Source: Corallococcus carmarthensis (lineage in GTDB: Bacteria > Myxococcota > Myxococcia > Myxococcales > Myxococcaceae). From it: 43,202 nt of DNA. Location of the stretch: contig NZ_RAWE01000070.1 in assembly GCF_003611695.1 (NCBI RefSeq), positions 1-43,202 of the forward strand, given 5' to 3'. The notes below the pieces were generated by a model. The model saw nothing but the letters and a program-made list of their open reading frames with translations, was not told the origin of the DNA and made no database searches. Below, one piece after another: positions 16,593-24,948 of this stretch (the stretch's first letter is position 1; the number at the start of each line of letters is the position of its first letter). The position numbers and the translations under genes are program-made.

Positions 16593-18359
16593 CTAGAAGC
16601 GCCCCCGCTTGAGCAGGTCGCCCTTGGAGAGCGAGCCCAGCAGGTGCCGGCGTCCGTCCACCACGGGCAGCCGCTCCAGCTCCGTGTGGCCGAACCGCGC
16701 GGCCACCTCCGCCAGGGACAGGTCCGGGGTGATGGGTTGCACGCCGGTGTCCATCACGTCCGCGGCCACGGTGGCCTGGAGCAGCGAGTGGTCCGGCAGA
16801 TGGCCCTTGAGCGCGTCCAGGGTGATGACGCCCAGGAGGCGCCCCTCCGCGTCGGTGACGTACAGGTCCGCGCCCGCGGGCTGTTCCAGCAGCAGCACCA
16901 CCACCTCATCGAAGGGCGCGGAGGGAGGCACCCGCTGCGTCGCCGGGGACAGGAGCGAGCGCACCCCTTCCTCCCGCAGCCAGTGCGGCACGGAGTCCGG
17001 CACGCGCACGTCGCGCTTCACGAGCACCGACGTGTAGAGCGACTCCGGCTCCAGCCGGCGGCTGACGACGGCGGCCACCACCGCGGCGAGCATCAGCGGG
17101 AGGATGAGGTCGTAGTCGCCGGTCATCTCGAAGATCATCAGCACCGCGGACACGGACGCATGCGTGGTGCCCGCCAGCACCGCGCCCATGCCGAGCAGCG
17201 CATAGGCCCCGCTGGGCGCCGCGCCGCCGGGAAGCACGTGCTCCACCAGCATCCCGAACGCACCCCCCAGGAGCGCGCCGAAGAAGAGGGACGGGGTGAA
17301 GAGCCCGCCCGGCACCCCCGCGCCCGCGCACAGCGACGTCACCGCCAGCTTCGCCAGGGGCAGGATGAGCAGCAGCGCCAGGGGCAGTGTCCCGTGCAGC
17401 GCCATGTTCACGGAGTCGTAGCCGTTGCCCATGAGGTACGGCCCCGCGATGGCGGTGAGGCCCACCACCGTCATCGCGACCAGCGGCATGAACGGCGTGA
17501 GCCACGCGGGCAGCTTGTCCAGCAGGTCCGAGGCGAAGTTGATGCCGCGCACGTAGAGCGCGGAGGCCCCGCCCACGAGCACTCCCAGCAGGAGCGCTAG
17601 CACCAGCTCGCGCGGGTGGGTGAGGGCGTAGTGGGGGATGACGTAGCTGGGATGATCCGCGATGAGGGTGCGCGACACGAGCGTCGCGACCACGCACGAC
17701 ACGACGATGGGGCCGAAGAGCTCCAGCGCGAAGCTGCCCAGCAGCACCTCCAGGCCGAAGAGGGCCGCGCCGATGGGGACGTTGTACGCGGACGCGATGC
17801 CCGCGGAAGCGCCGCATGCCACCAGCACGCGAGCCTGGCCCGGCCCCAGCCGCAGCCACCCGGACAGCGCGGATCCGCTGGCCGCGCCCGTCTGGAGCAG
17901 CGCGCCTTCGCGGCCCAGTGGAGCCCCCAACGCCACCGCGATGATGGACACGAAGCCGCGCAGGAGCGCGCGAGGGAAGGGCAGCCGGCCGGACTTCACC
18001 CAGATGGATTCGATGATGCCCGCGGTGCCGTGGCCGCGCAGGGGCTGGCCCACCACCAGGGACACCAGCGTCACCAGCGCGCCGCCCAGCACCGGCACCA
18101 GGAACCGGCGCCAGCCCGGCGATGCGAGCGCACCCTCCAGGAAGTGCTCGGTGTTGCTCTGCCAGAACAGGTGCTGGGTGAAGCGCAGCACCGCGAGCAG
18201 CGCCACCGCGCCCAGGCCGGAGATGAGCCCCACGCCCACCACCAGCACCCAGAACCGCCGCTCCTGCCCCAGCAGGCCCCGGAGGATCCGCCGCAGCCAG
18301 GGAGACGGCGCCCCCGTCCTCAGGTCGGGATGCACTGCGCCGGCTGCGGGTTCGGGCAT
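16593..18359 (-). CDS. ClC-family chloride channel/transporter with CBS domains
   Basis: This 588-residue protein has a ClC membrane domain (about residues 25-425) and a C-terminal pair of CBS domains (about 445-585). The gating glutamate is in LGREGALLQTG, the second pore motif in GAGVPGGLFTPSLFFG, and the CBS pair in VVVLLLEQPAGADLYVTDAEGRLLGVITLD and LSLAEVAARFGHTELERLPVVDGR. The first pore motif reads GHGTAG rather than the GSGIP of the E. coli exchanger, and GREGP is GREGA, so anion choice may differ. I chose the ATG at 18359 (MPEPAAG); a frame open to 18419 adds 20 residues without support. Confidence 0.93.
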   Translation of the reverse strand: MPEPAAGAVHPDLRTGAPSPWLRRILRGLLGQERRFWVLVVGVGLISGLGAVALLAVLRFTQHLFWQSNTEHFLEGALASPGWRRFLVPVLGGALVTLVSLVVGQPLRGHGTAGIIESIWVKSGRLPFPRALLRGFVSIIAVALGAPLGREGALLQTGAASGSALSGWLRLGPGQARVLVACGASAGIASAYNVPIGAALFGLEVLLGSFALELFGPIVVSCVVATLVSRTLIADHPSYVIPHYALTHPRELVLALLLGVLVGGASALYVRGINFASDLLDKLPAWLTPFMPLVAMTVVGLTAIAGPYLMGNGYDSVNMALHGTLPLALLLILPLAKLAVTSLCAGAGVPGGLFTPSLFFGALLGGAFGMLVEHVLPGGAAPSGAYALLGMGAVLAGTTHASVSAVLMIFEMTGDYDLILPLMLAAVVAAVVSRRLEPESLYTSVLVKRDVRVPDSVPHWLREEGVRSLLSPATQRVPPSAPFDEVVVLLLEQPAGADLYVTDAEGRLLGVITLDALKGHLPDHSLLQATVAADVMDTGVQPITPDLSLAEVAARFGHTELERLPVVDGRRHLLGSLSKGDLLKRGRF

Positions 18360-18461
18360 GACCTCCACACCTGTCCAATGTACGGAGCAGGGAAGGGCCT
18401 TCCCGGGACCGCACGCCATTTCCCGGGCGTCCTCCGTCCGGCGGGCTGCTCTCCAGACGGG

Positions 18462-20072
18462 CTACCTGCCCGACGGAGTCCTGGCCGCCTTGCCCTGCGT
18501 GCTGCGCGCGGGCTGGCGTGCGCCGGAGTCGCGAGGCGGCGCGCCCGCCGCGGGGGCCTGTCCTTCCGGTTCACCCGAAAGCCCCAGGTGGATGCCAGGA
18601 GGGGGCGGATTCTTCAGCACGGATTCCGTCCGCGTCGCGGGCTCGGTGGTGTCCGGCGCGAAGCGGTCCGCCAGCTCCGCCGCGGTGTCGCTCAGGTCGC
18701 GGTGCGCGACGATGGTGCGCTCCAGCGTCTTGCCCAGGCGGGACGAGGTGTCGAAGGTCTGCCGGGATTCATCCGAGCCCGGCAGCGAGTCCTGATAGGA
18801 GAACGCGAGCGTCGCGTCCCGGCGCAGCGCATCCAGCAGCCGGGCCAGTTGCTGTTGCAGCTCCGCGTCCTGCTCCGCGCGCGGGCGCTCCAGCAGGCCC
18901 CGCTCGCCTCCGAACCAGACGCGCCCCACCTTCCCGAAGCCCTCGTCCGCGGAGGCCACGGGCAGGTCCTCCATCACGAGCAGCGGGTGCACGCGGCGCG
19001 GGAAGTCCTGCTCGTACAGCGCGAAGAGCAGCGTGCCATCCGCGCGCGGGAACACCGCCGCGGTGCGCGAGCCGAAGGGGAAGAAGGGCGTGGCGGACAC
19101 CTCCGCGCGCTTCGCCACGCGGGCGCGGGCCAGCGCGTCCAGCGGCGTCGTGCCCTCCAGGGCGCGCTTGGGCGTGCGGCGCAGGTTGGTCATCAGGTCG
19201 CGCGCCTGGTCGATGCCCACCACCACGTTGAGCGCGCTGCCTCGCGAGTAGCCGGCGTGGTAGACGCCCACCAGTTCGAACTCGCCCGTCTTGCAGGAGA
19301 TGGCGAGCACGGGCGACCCCGAGTTGCCCTGCGACAGGAGCGCGTCGATGACGAAGTCGTCGTGGTACCACTCCTTGTACTCGTCGCGGTCGTAGGCGGA
19401 GATGACCTTGCCCATGTTGGTGGCGTTGAAGACGCCCAGCGGGAAGCCGCGCACGTCCACCACGTCGCGCTCGCGCACGGCGGCGCTCCGGCCCACCTTC
19501 CACGGCATCACCGTCAGCGGCGCCTTGGTCTTGATGACGGCCAGGTCCAGCTGCGGATCCACCACCGCCTTGGACAGTGCGATGTCGTCGCGGTCGTACT
19601 GGTCCGCCTCGTTCTCCACGATGCTCAGGCCGTCCTTCACGCGCTTGCAGCCGGAAGGCACGCCGTCCACCGGGTGCGCGTCGCTGGTGACGTCCGGCCA
19701 CTCCACGACGTGCTCGTTGGTGAGCAGCAGCGTCTCCCCGGCCTGCTGCCGGTACGCGAACGCGGTGCCGTGCGCGGACACCGGCGTGCGCGTGCGGCGC
19801 ACGTTGCCCTCCGCGCCGTAGGACAGGCACTCGTACACGGCGGTGCTGCGCACGCAGTACGTGTACTTCTTCTGCATCGCCTGTTCGAAGGCCCGCGCCT
19901 TGGGGGACAGCGCGGCGTAGCTGTCCGCGTATTCGCCCTCGCAGTACGGCGCGGGCGGTGGCGCTTCCACCCCGGACGCTTCCGCGGGCGGCGGAGGTGA
20001 GGGGGGAGCTTCTGCTCCGGAAGCGGTGAGGGACACCGCCACCACCGACAGTCCGACCATCCACCCGACCAT
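18462..20072 (-). CDS. Secreted trypsin-like serine protease (S1C/HtrA-like catalytic domain)
   Basis: This is a 536-residue precursor. The start at 20072 follows GGGAGG. An N-terminal signal or anchor (VGLSVVAVSLTASGAEA) is followed by a Pro-rich linker, a Cys-containing region (YCEGEYADSY) and a chymotrypsin-fold domain with His121 (LLLTNEHVVEW), Asp176 (PQLDLAVIKT) and Ser251 (QGNSGSP). No PDZ domain is visible. The remaining 250 residues are a unique tail with an aromatic-poor region and a Pro/Gly-rich end. The protein should act in the periplasm or outside the cell, perhaps in envelope quality control. Confidence 0.85.
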   Translation of the reverse strand: MVGWMVGLSVVAVSLTASGAEAPPSPPPPAEASGVEAPPPAPYCEGEYADSYAALSPKARAFEQAMQKKYTYCVRSTAVYECLSYGAEGNVRRTRTPVSAHGTAFAYRQQAGETLLLTNEHVVEWPDVTSDAHPVDGVPSGCKRVKDGLSIVENEADQYDRDDIALSKAVVDPQLDLAVIKTKAPLTVMPWKVGRSAAVRERDVVDVRGFPLGVFNATNMGKVISAYDRDEYKEWYHDDFVIDALLSQGNSGSPVLAISCKTGEFELVGVYHAGYSRGSALNVVVGIDQARDLMTNLRRTPKRALEGTTPLDALARARVAKRAEVSATPFFPFGSRTAAVFPRADGTLLFALYEQDFPRRVHPLLVMEDLPVASADEGFGKVGRVWFGGERGLLERPRAEQDAELQQQLARLLDALRRDATLAFSYQDSLPGSDESRQTFDTSSRLGKTLERTIVAHRDLSDTAAELADRFAPDTTEPATRTESVLKNPPPPGIHLGLSGEPEGQAPAAGAPPRDSGARQPARSTQGKAARTPSGR

Positions 20073-20182
20073 GGCCCCTCCCGCGTTGTCGTCGCCTGTG
20101 GTGTTGCTAAGGCCCGCCGCGCCCTCGTGCATCTGTGCGTGCGGGAGGGCAGGCGGATTTCGCGGTGCGAAAAGCCCGCTGT

Positions 20183-20198
20183 CCGTCAGAAGTGACGG
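20183..20198 (-). terminator. Hairpin with T-tract after the phoB-phoR operon
   Basis: A perfect 6-bp stem pairs CCGTCA (20183-20188) with TGACGG (20193-20198) around a 4-base loop. On the minus strand it is followed after about 9 bases by CTTTT. It lies about 60 bases past the last gene of the phoB-phoR-phosphoesterase operon. Confidence 0.4.
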
Positions 20199-20258
20199 CG
20201 CGCCTGTCCATTCCCGGACGGGCCAGCCTCACGCGCACGCACCGGGTGGGCGTGGGCC

Positions 20259-21221
20259 TCACCCGTCCAGGTCGTTGAGCGCGTCCGGCGGCAGCGGGGA
20301 AGCGCCCGTCACCGTGCCGTCCATGTCCAGGGGCAGCGTGGACGGATCGACTTCCGGCGGCGGGCTGTTCTCGAAGGGCGCGGCGTGCGTGGGCCGTGAA
20401 CCCGCGGCACCCGGCGGCGGACGCAGCACGGGCCCCGGCGGAGGCAGCCCCGAGTGCCGCCGCGCGGCCTCCATCAGGGCGTTGTGGTGGCGGTATCGCG
20501 CCTCCACGAGCTTGTGGATGAGCAGCGGCCCTCCGGGCACGCGGCGCGCGGTGAGGGCCTGGGTGGCCTTGCGCACCGGGTAGCGCACGCGGCGGATCTG
20601 CACGCGCCAGCCCTTGGGGGTGAAGGTGAAGACGCCGTAGGCGGGGCGCAGGTCGCCGTCGCGAGGAATCCCGGCGCTGGCCACGTCCGCGATGAGCATC
20701 CGGCCCACGCGCCGCCGGTAGGGGAAGTGCAGGTGCCCGAAGGCGCACGCGGCCGCGTCCAGGTGCGTGAAGAAGCGGCGCACCGCGTGGTCGTCCAGCG
20801 TGGGATCCAACGACTCTTCCAGGTTGCGCGGGTTCGCGTGGCAGATGAACAGGTCCTGCCCCTTGCGCGGCGTGTAGCGCAGGGAGAAGGGCATCTGTCC
20901 CAGCTGCTGGAGCAGCGCGTCGCCCAGCTGGTCGCGCGTCCAGCGCAACAGCTCCGTCTTCCAGTGGTCGCGCTCGCGGTACGCACCGCCCAGGTAGTTG
21001 CCGGCGAGGTACGCGTCCGTGTTGCCCATGATGAGCGCGTGGCAGCGGCTGAAGAGCAGCTCCACCGTCTCGCGCGGGTGCGCGCCCCGCAGCGCCAGGT
21101 CTCCGGCCGCGACGATGTAATCCGGCGCCACCGATTTGGTGATGTCGTCCAGCACGGCCTCGCAGGCCGGAAGGTTTCCGTGAATGTCCGCGAGGATGGC
21201 GACCCGCATGGCCGCCCCCAT
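20259..21221 (-). CDS. YfcE-type metallophosphoesterase
   Basis: This 320-residue protein has the calcineurin-like core in the first 170 residues: ADIHGN, AAGDLALRG, MGNTDAY (Asp in place of the GNHD His, as in YfcE-like enzymes), CHANPR and FGHLHFPYRR. A second, unknown part of about 140 residues follows and ends in a Pro-rich tail. The ATG at 21221 lies one base after the phoR stop; a second ATG at 21209 is equally possible. As the third gene of the phoB-phoR operon it may act in phosphate recovery from phosphodiesters, which is inference from position. Confidence 0.88.
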   Translation of the reverse strand: MGAAMRVAILADIHGNLPACEAVLDDITKSVAPDYIVAAGDLALRGAHPRETVELLFSRCHALIMGNTDAYLAGNYLGGAYRERDHWKTELLRWTRDQLGDALLQQLGQMPFSLRYTPRKGQDLFICHANPRNLEESLDPTLDDHAVRRFFTHLDAAACAFGHLHFPYRRRVGRMLIADVASAGIPRDGDLRPAYGVFTFTPKGWRVQIRRVRYPVRKATQALTARRVPGGPLLIHKLVEARYRHHNALMEAARRHSGLPPPGPVLRPPPGAAGSRPTHAAPFENSPPPEVDPSTLPLDMDGTVTGASPLPPDALNDLDG

Positions 21222-21222
21222 C

Positions 21223-22584
21223 CTAGCCCGTCGCCGCCGTCGGGCCAGCCGCCGAGGGTAGAAAAATGACAAAGGTACTGCCTGCGTTCGGCTGGCTCTC
21301 CACCTTCACCTCGCCGTCCATCGCGCCCATCAGATGCTTCACGATGGAAAGGCCCAGTCCCGTCCCACCCATGTCCCGGCTGCGCCCCTTGTCCACCCGG
21401 TAGAATCGCTCGAAAATCCGGGAAAGATGCTTGGGCTCGATTCCCACGCCTGTGTCGCGCACGCGCACGACGCACCGGCCGCCCTCGTACGCTCCGTCCA
21501 CATCCACCCGGCCCCCCGCGGGCGTGTACTTCACCGCGTTGTCGAGCAGGTTGAGGAGCACCTGCTCGATGGCCCGCCCATCCCCCAGCGCCACCAGCCC
21601 CGGCGGCACGTGCAACCCGATTTGCTGGTTCTTGCCCTCGGCCTTGGGGCGCACCCCTTCGGCGGCGCGGGAGACGGCCAGGGCCAGGGGCACCTCCGTG
21701 CGCTGGAAGGTCATCTCGCGCGCCTCCAGGCGGGAGAGCTCCAGCAGGTCCTCCACCAGCTCGGAGAGGCGCTCGGACTGGCGGTGGATGATCTCCACCA
21801 TCTTGGGGGCTACCTGGGTGTCCTGGAGCGCGCCGCCCTGGAGCGTCTCCGCGTAGCCCCGGATGGCGGTGATGGGCGTGCGCAGCTCGTGGGAGACGTT
21901 GGCCACGAAGTCCTTGCGCACCTTCTCCAGCCGGCGCAGCTCGGTGACGTCGTGGAAGACGGCGGCGCTGCCGGGCAGGTCGCGCCCCACGGGCGTCACG
22001 CGCACGGCCAGGGTGCGGGAGTACAGCCCCTCGAGCGTCAGCTCCAGCCGCGTGGAGGCGCCCTCGTGGCAGGCCCGGGCCACCGCGTCGTTGAGGGCCT
22101 CGTTGCGGATGAGCGCGAGCGGCCGCTGTCCCACGATGGCGCCGTGCGCGGGCAGGAGCATCTCCGCGAGCGCGTCGTTGTGGCGCACCACGGTGCCCTC
22201 CGCGTCCGTCACCCAGAGGCCCTCCGCCATACCGTCCAGCACGGCGGTGAGGATGCGCGCCTCCTGGTTGAGCGCGGCGGCGCGCATGGACAGCTTGTCG
22301 TCCAGCGTGTCGATGGCGTCTTCCAGCTGCGCCAGGTCGTCCGTGCGCTCCAGGCTCGCGGGAGGCGCCACGTCCATGCCCGCCGCCAGCGACTGGGTCT
22401 TCTGGGTCAGCGCGCGGAGCTGCCGCTCCATGGCCACGCGGCTGGTGCCCAGCGCGAGCGCGGAGCCCGCCAACGTGACGAGCCCCGCGGCGAGCGCGCC
22501 CGCCGGATGCCCGAAGAGCACGAGCAGCGTCGCGACCAGGAGGGGAGGAACGAGCAGCGCCAGGAGCGTGAAGCGCAGGGGCAT
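21223..22584 (-). CDS. phoR: Phosphate regulon sensor histidine kinase PhoR
   Basis: This 453-residue inner-membrane kinase has two N-terminal helices (about 5-25 and 28-48) with almost no periplasmic loop, as in PhoR. A linker follows, then a PAS domain (about 108-215, ILTAVLDGMAEGLWVTDAEG), HisKA with His232 in VSHELRTP, and a HATPase domain with Asn349 (N box), DTGVG (377-381) and GGTGLGLS (407-414). The gene starts 7 bases after the phoB stop. The lack of a sensing loop agrees with control through the Pst/PhoU complex, whose genes lie 9 kb away in this window. Confidence 0.94.
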   Translation of the reverse strand: MPLRFTLLALLVPPLLVATLLVLFGHPAGALAAGLVTLAGSALALGTSRVAMERQLRALTQKTQSLAAGMDVAPPASLERTDDLAQLEDAIDTLDDKLSMRAAALNQEARILTAVLDGMAEGLWVTDAEGTVVRHNDALAEMLLPAHGAIVGQRPLALIRNEALNDAVARACHEGASTRLELTLEGLYSRTLAVRVTPVGRDLPGSAAVFHDVTELRRLEKVRKDFVANVSHELRTPITAIRGYAETLQGGALQDTQVAPKMVEIIHRQSERLSELVEDLLELSRLEAREMTFQRTEVPLALAVSRAAEGVRPKAEGKNQQIGLHVPPGLVALGDGRAIEQVLLNLLDNAVKYTPAGGRVDVDGAYEGGRCVVRVRDTGVGIEPKHLSRIFERFYRVDKGRSRDMGGTGLGLSIVKHLMGAMDGEVKVESQPNAGSTFVIFLPSAAGPTAATG

Positions 22585-22591
22585 GACGGCC

Positions 22592-23272
22592 TCACGGAGG
22601 GCTGAGCTTGTAGCCCACGCCGCGCACGGTCTCGATGATGTCGCCCGCGGGACCCAGCTTCTCGCGCAGGCGCTTGATGTGCGTGTCCACGGTGCGCGTG
22701 TGGATTTCGGCCTGGATGCCCCAGACGTCGGACAGCAGCACCTCGCGCGTCTGCACGCGGTCGCTTCGCTCCAGCAGGGTGCGCAGCAGGCGGAACTCCA
22801 GCGCGGTGAGGATGACCTCCTCGCCCTTCACCCGCACCTGGTGGCGCGACGTGTCCAGGCTGATGTCGCCCGCGGCCAGCACCGCGGCGGGGCCTTCCTC
22901 CGCGTCCGCGCGGCGCAGCACGGCCTTCACGCGCAGGAGCAATTCGCGCACGGAGAAGGGCTTCACCACGTAGTCGTCCGCGCCCAGCTCCAGGCCCTGG
23001 ATGCGGTCCGCCTCCTGGCCCTTGGCGCTGACGATGACGACCGCGGCCTTCTTCATCTCCGGGTCGCTCTTGAGCATGCGCAGGACCTCACCGCCCGCCA
23101 CGTCGGGCAGCATCAGGTCCAACAGCACCAGGTCCGGAGGATGGGCCCGGGCCCGGGCAAGGCCGCCCGCGCCGGTGTTCGCCGTGTCCGTTTCGAAGCC
23201 CGCCGCGCGGAGGTTGTAGTCGACGAGTCCGGCCAGGTCCTGCTCGTCCTCGATGATGAGGATGCGCGCCAT
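22592..23272 (-). CDS. phoB: Phosphate regulon response regulator PhoB
   Basis: This 226-residue OmpR-family regulator has a receiver with Asp52 (LVLLDLMLPDVAG), a Ser in place of the switch Thr (VIVSAKG) and Lys in VVKPFS. Its winged helix has LTALEFRLLRTLL and TRTVDTHIKRLREKLG, the recognition-helix region typical of PhoB. It is directly followed by phoR. The ATG at 23272 begins with the receiver (MARILIIEDE) and is preceded by GGGAG; the frame is open another 52 codons upstream without support. An 11-bp direct repeat of Pho-box type lies 65 bases upstream, so self-activation is likely. Confidence 0.93.
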   Translation of the reverse strand: MARILIIEDEQDLAGLVDYNLRAAGFETDTANTGAGGLARARAHPPDLVLLDLMLPDVAGGEVLRMLKSDPEMKKAAVVIVSAKGQEADRIQGLELGADDYVVKPFSVRELLLRVKAVLRRADAEEGPAAVLAAGDISLDTSRHQVRVKGEEVILTALEFRLLRTLLERSDRVQTREVLLSDVWGIQAEIHTRTVDTHIKRLREKLGPAGDIIETVRGVGYKLSPP

Positions 23273-23336
23273 GAAGGTGCTCCCGCGAAGGGATGGAATG
23301 CGTGGCGTCCCGTAACAGATTCGTTCCGGAGCGCTC

Positions 23337-23354
23337 GGGACATCCATGTGACAT
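23337..23354 (-). promoter_or_regulatory. Candidate Pho box (11-bp direct repeat) before phoB
   Basis: On the minus strand ATGTCAC, ATGG, ATGTCCC gives two half-sites exactly 11 bases apart. The plus strand reads GACATCCATG twice in tandem with a T between the copies. It fits CTGTCAT-N4-CTGTCAC well, ends 65 bases before the phoB ATG and faces it. No convincing -35 box lies between, as expected for a PhoB-activated promoter. Confidence 0.6.
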
Positions 23355-23405
23355 CCATGCGCCGTGCCCGCCCGTCTCCCCTCCAGGGTACCGGCGCCCG
23401 GCGGA

Positions 23406-23894
23406 TCAGCGCGGAAACACCGGGTCACAGGCCTGGGGGGTCAGCTCGATGGGGGCCGCCACCAGGGTCGCGTTGGTCCCGGAGTTCACCTCGCGCAGGT
23501 AGTTGCACGAGCTGCCCAGGAAGCGCGTCGGGGTGTCGGCCGTCAGCGCCTCGATGACGAGCGCGTAGTCCCGGCCCACCGGCACGTCCACCGCGAGCCC
23601 CATGGCCGCGCCACCGGGGGCGGAGGGGAAGCGCAGCGTGCGTCCCGTGTTGCCGTCCGCGTCCTTCAGCTCCAGCAGGTCGCCCGGATCCACCTGCGTG
23701 GACAGGCAGGTGCGCTGCAGCTCCGTGCAGTTGCGCTTCGCGCCGTCCTTCAGCACCGCCACCTGGTAGGCGCCCACCTGATTGGCGACGGCGCGGCTCA
23801 GGGTGAGCTCCAGCCCCAGCGGCAGGGGCGCTGGAGCAACGTCCGGCCCGCAGCCGGAGAGCAGCGCCAGAATCAGCAATGCCGGTCGTCTCAT
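23406..23894 (-). CDS. Hypothetical lipoprotein
   Basis: This 162-residue precursor has a short type II signal peptide (MRRPALLILALLSGC, lipobox LSGC, Cys15). The mature part is soluble and beta-rich in appearance, with four Cys residues (in NCTELQRTC, SSCNYL and QACDP) that could form disulfides. No family is recognised. Its ATG overlaps the stop of the upstream TPR protein (ATGA), so the two are coupled and probably work together at the envelope. Confidence 0.75.
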   Translation of the reverse strand: MRRPALLILALLSGCGPDVAPAPLPLGLELTLSRAVANQVGAYQVAVLKDGAKRNCTELQRTCLSTQVDPGDLLELKDADGNTGRTLRFPSAPGGAAMGLAVDVPVGRDYALVIEALTADTPTRFLGSSCNYLREVNSGTNATLVAAPIELTPQACDPVFPR

Positions 23895-24820
23895 GGCGTG
23901 GCGTCCTCCACGCGGATGGTGATGGGCACGCGGCCGCGCTCCTCGGAAGAGGACAGGGCCACCACCCCGGCCGTGCCGCCAATGGCCACCGCGCCCACGG
24001 CCACCCAGAGCCAGGGGCTCTTGTACCAGGGGCGGCTTGCGCCCTCCGTGAGGGCCGTGGCGGGGGCGGTCCGCGACGCCACCTGGAAGAGGAGCGGATG
24101 GAACGGGTCCCCGCGTCCGGCGAGCCGCCGCTGGGCCGCGTCCACGACCTCGACGTAGTACTCCACTTCATAGGGCGTGCTCTCCACGGGCAGCTCGTAC
24201 GCGGGAAGCACGGCCAGGTAGTGCTCGGTGCGGGAGCGGTCGCGCACGAAGTCCACTGACGAGAAGCCCTGCGCTCCGGCGCGCCGGTAGAACAGCCGGG
24301 CCCTCGCGCCCAGCGCCATGTCCCGGAGGACGGCGTCCACCTCCACGCGCTCGCCGGGCGCCGGGTCTGGGATGGGGTCCACCTCCAGCGTGACGGGGTG
24401 GACGCGGCGGTGGCGCAGGTCCTCCTTCAGCTTCGCGAAGAGGTCGCGGACCTTGGGCGGCGCGGAGCGGGGCAGCTCGAAGTCCGGCCGGGCCTGGAGC
24501 AGCTTCTCGTACGCCCCGCGCGCCAGGGCCTCGTCGCCCAGGTAGAGGGCGGTGAGCCCCTGCAGGCGGTAGAGCTCCACCAGCTCGTCATCCGTGACGT
24601 CGGGCGCATCCAGCCCGCTGCGCACCACGTCCAGGGCCTCCTGGAAGCGGCCGGCCTCCAACAGGCCCTTCGCCGCGTCGATGGCGGGGCTCGTCGGGCC
24701 CAGCTGGAAGAGGAGGGGAGACAGGGGAAGGGGCACACGGGCCTGCGCCGGCAGGGCGAGCAGCAGCCCGAGCCCCCAGACACAGAGTGCGCCCCGCGAA
24801 CGTCGAGCGGGGGAGCGCAT
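23891..24820 (-). CDS. TPR-containing envelope protein with C-terminal membrane anchor
   Basis: This is a protein of about 309 residues. The N-terminus has a signal peptide (GALCVWGLGLLLALPAQA). Residues about 40-125 form two or three TPR-like helical repeats (AKGLLEAGRFQEALDVVRSGL, ELYRLQGLTALYLGDEALARGAYEKLLQARPDF). A beta-rich region with PIPDPAPGERVEVDAVL and YEVEYYVEVVDAAQRRL follows, and a single helix (WLWVAVGAVAIGGTAGVVAL) lies near the end. This is a frequent myxobacterial layout, but no function is known. The start may be 24820 or the GTG at 24859. Confidence 0.75.
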   Translation of the reverse strand: MRSPARRSRGALCVWGLGLLLALPAQARVPLPLSPLLFQLGPTSPAIDAAKGLLEAGRFQEALDVVRSGLDAPDVTDDELVELYRLQGLTALYLGDEALARGAYEKLLQARPDFELPRSAPPKVRDLFAKLKEDLRHRRVHPVTLEVDPIPDPAPGERVEVDAVLRDMALGARARLFYRRAGAQGFSSVDFVRDRSRTEHYLAVLPAYELPVESTPYEVEYYVEVVDAAQRRLAGRGDPFHPLLFQVASRTAPATALTEGASRPWYKSPWLWVAVGAVAIGGTAGVVALSSSEERGRVPITIRVEDATP

Positions 24821-24890
24821 CAGATGGAAAGCTACCAGAGCGGTGTTGAGGGGATCCACGCGGCACGGCTCAGGAGTCCAACCCGGCGTG

Positions 24891-24919
24891 TTGACTGACG
24901 GGGGGAGTCCCTCTATGTT
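24891..24919 (+). promoter_or_regulatory. Sigma-70-type promoter of the DUF177-rpmF-fab train
   Basis: TTGACT (24891-24896) and TATGTT (24914-24919) are separated by exactly 17 bases. The predicted start is near 24926, giving a leader of about 23 bases before the ATG at 24949. It is the best match to a housekeeping promoter in the window. Confidence 0.65.
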
Positions 24920-24948
24920 GCGCGCCCTTTTGCCGGGAAGCCTTGTAG

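Noticed and set aside
17616-20000. Very long plus-strand open frame (about 790 codons) across the ClC and protease genes
   Set aside because: It is rich in His/Arg/Gln/Gly with no motif and lies opposite two genes with clear catalytic or pore motifs; it is a shadow of GC-biased codons.
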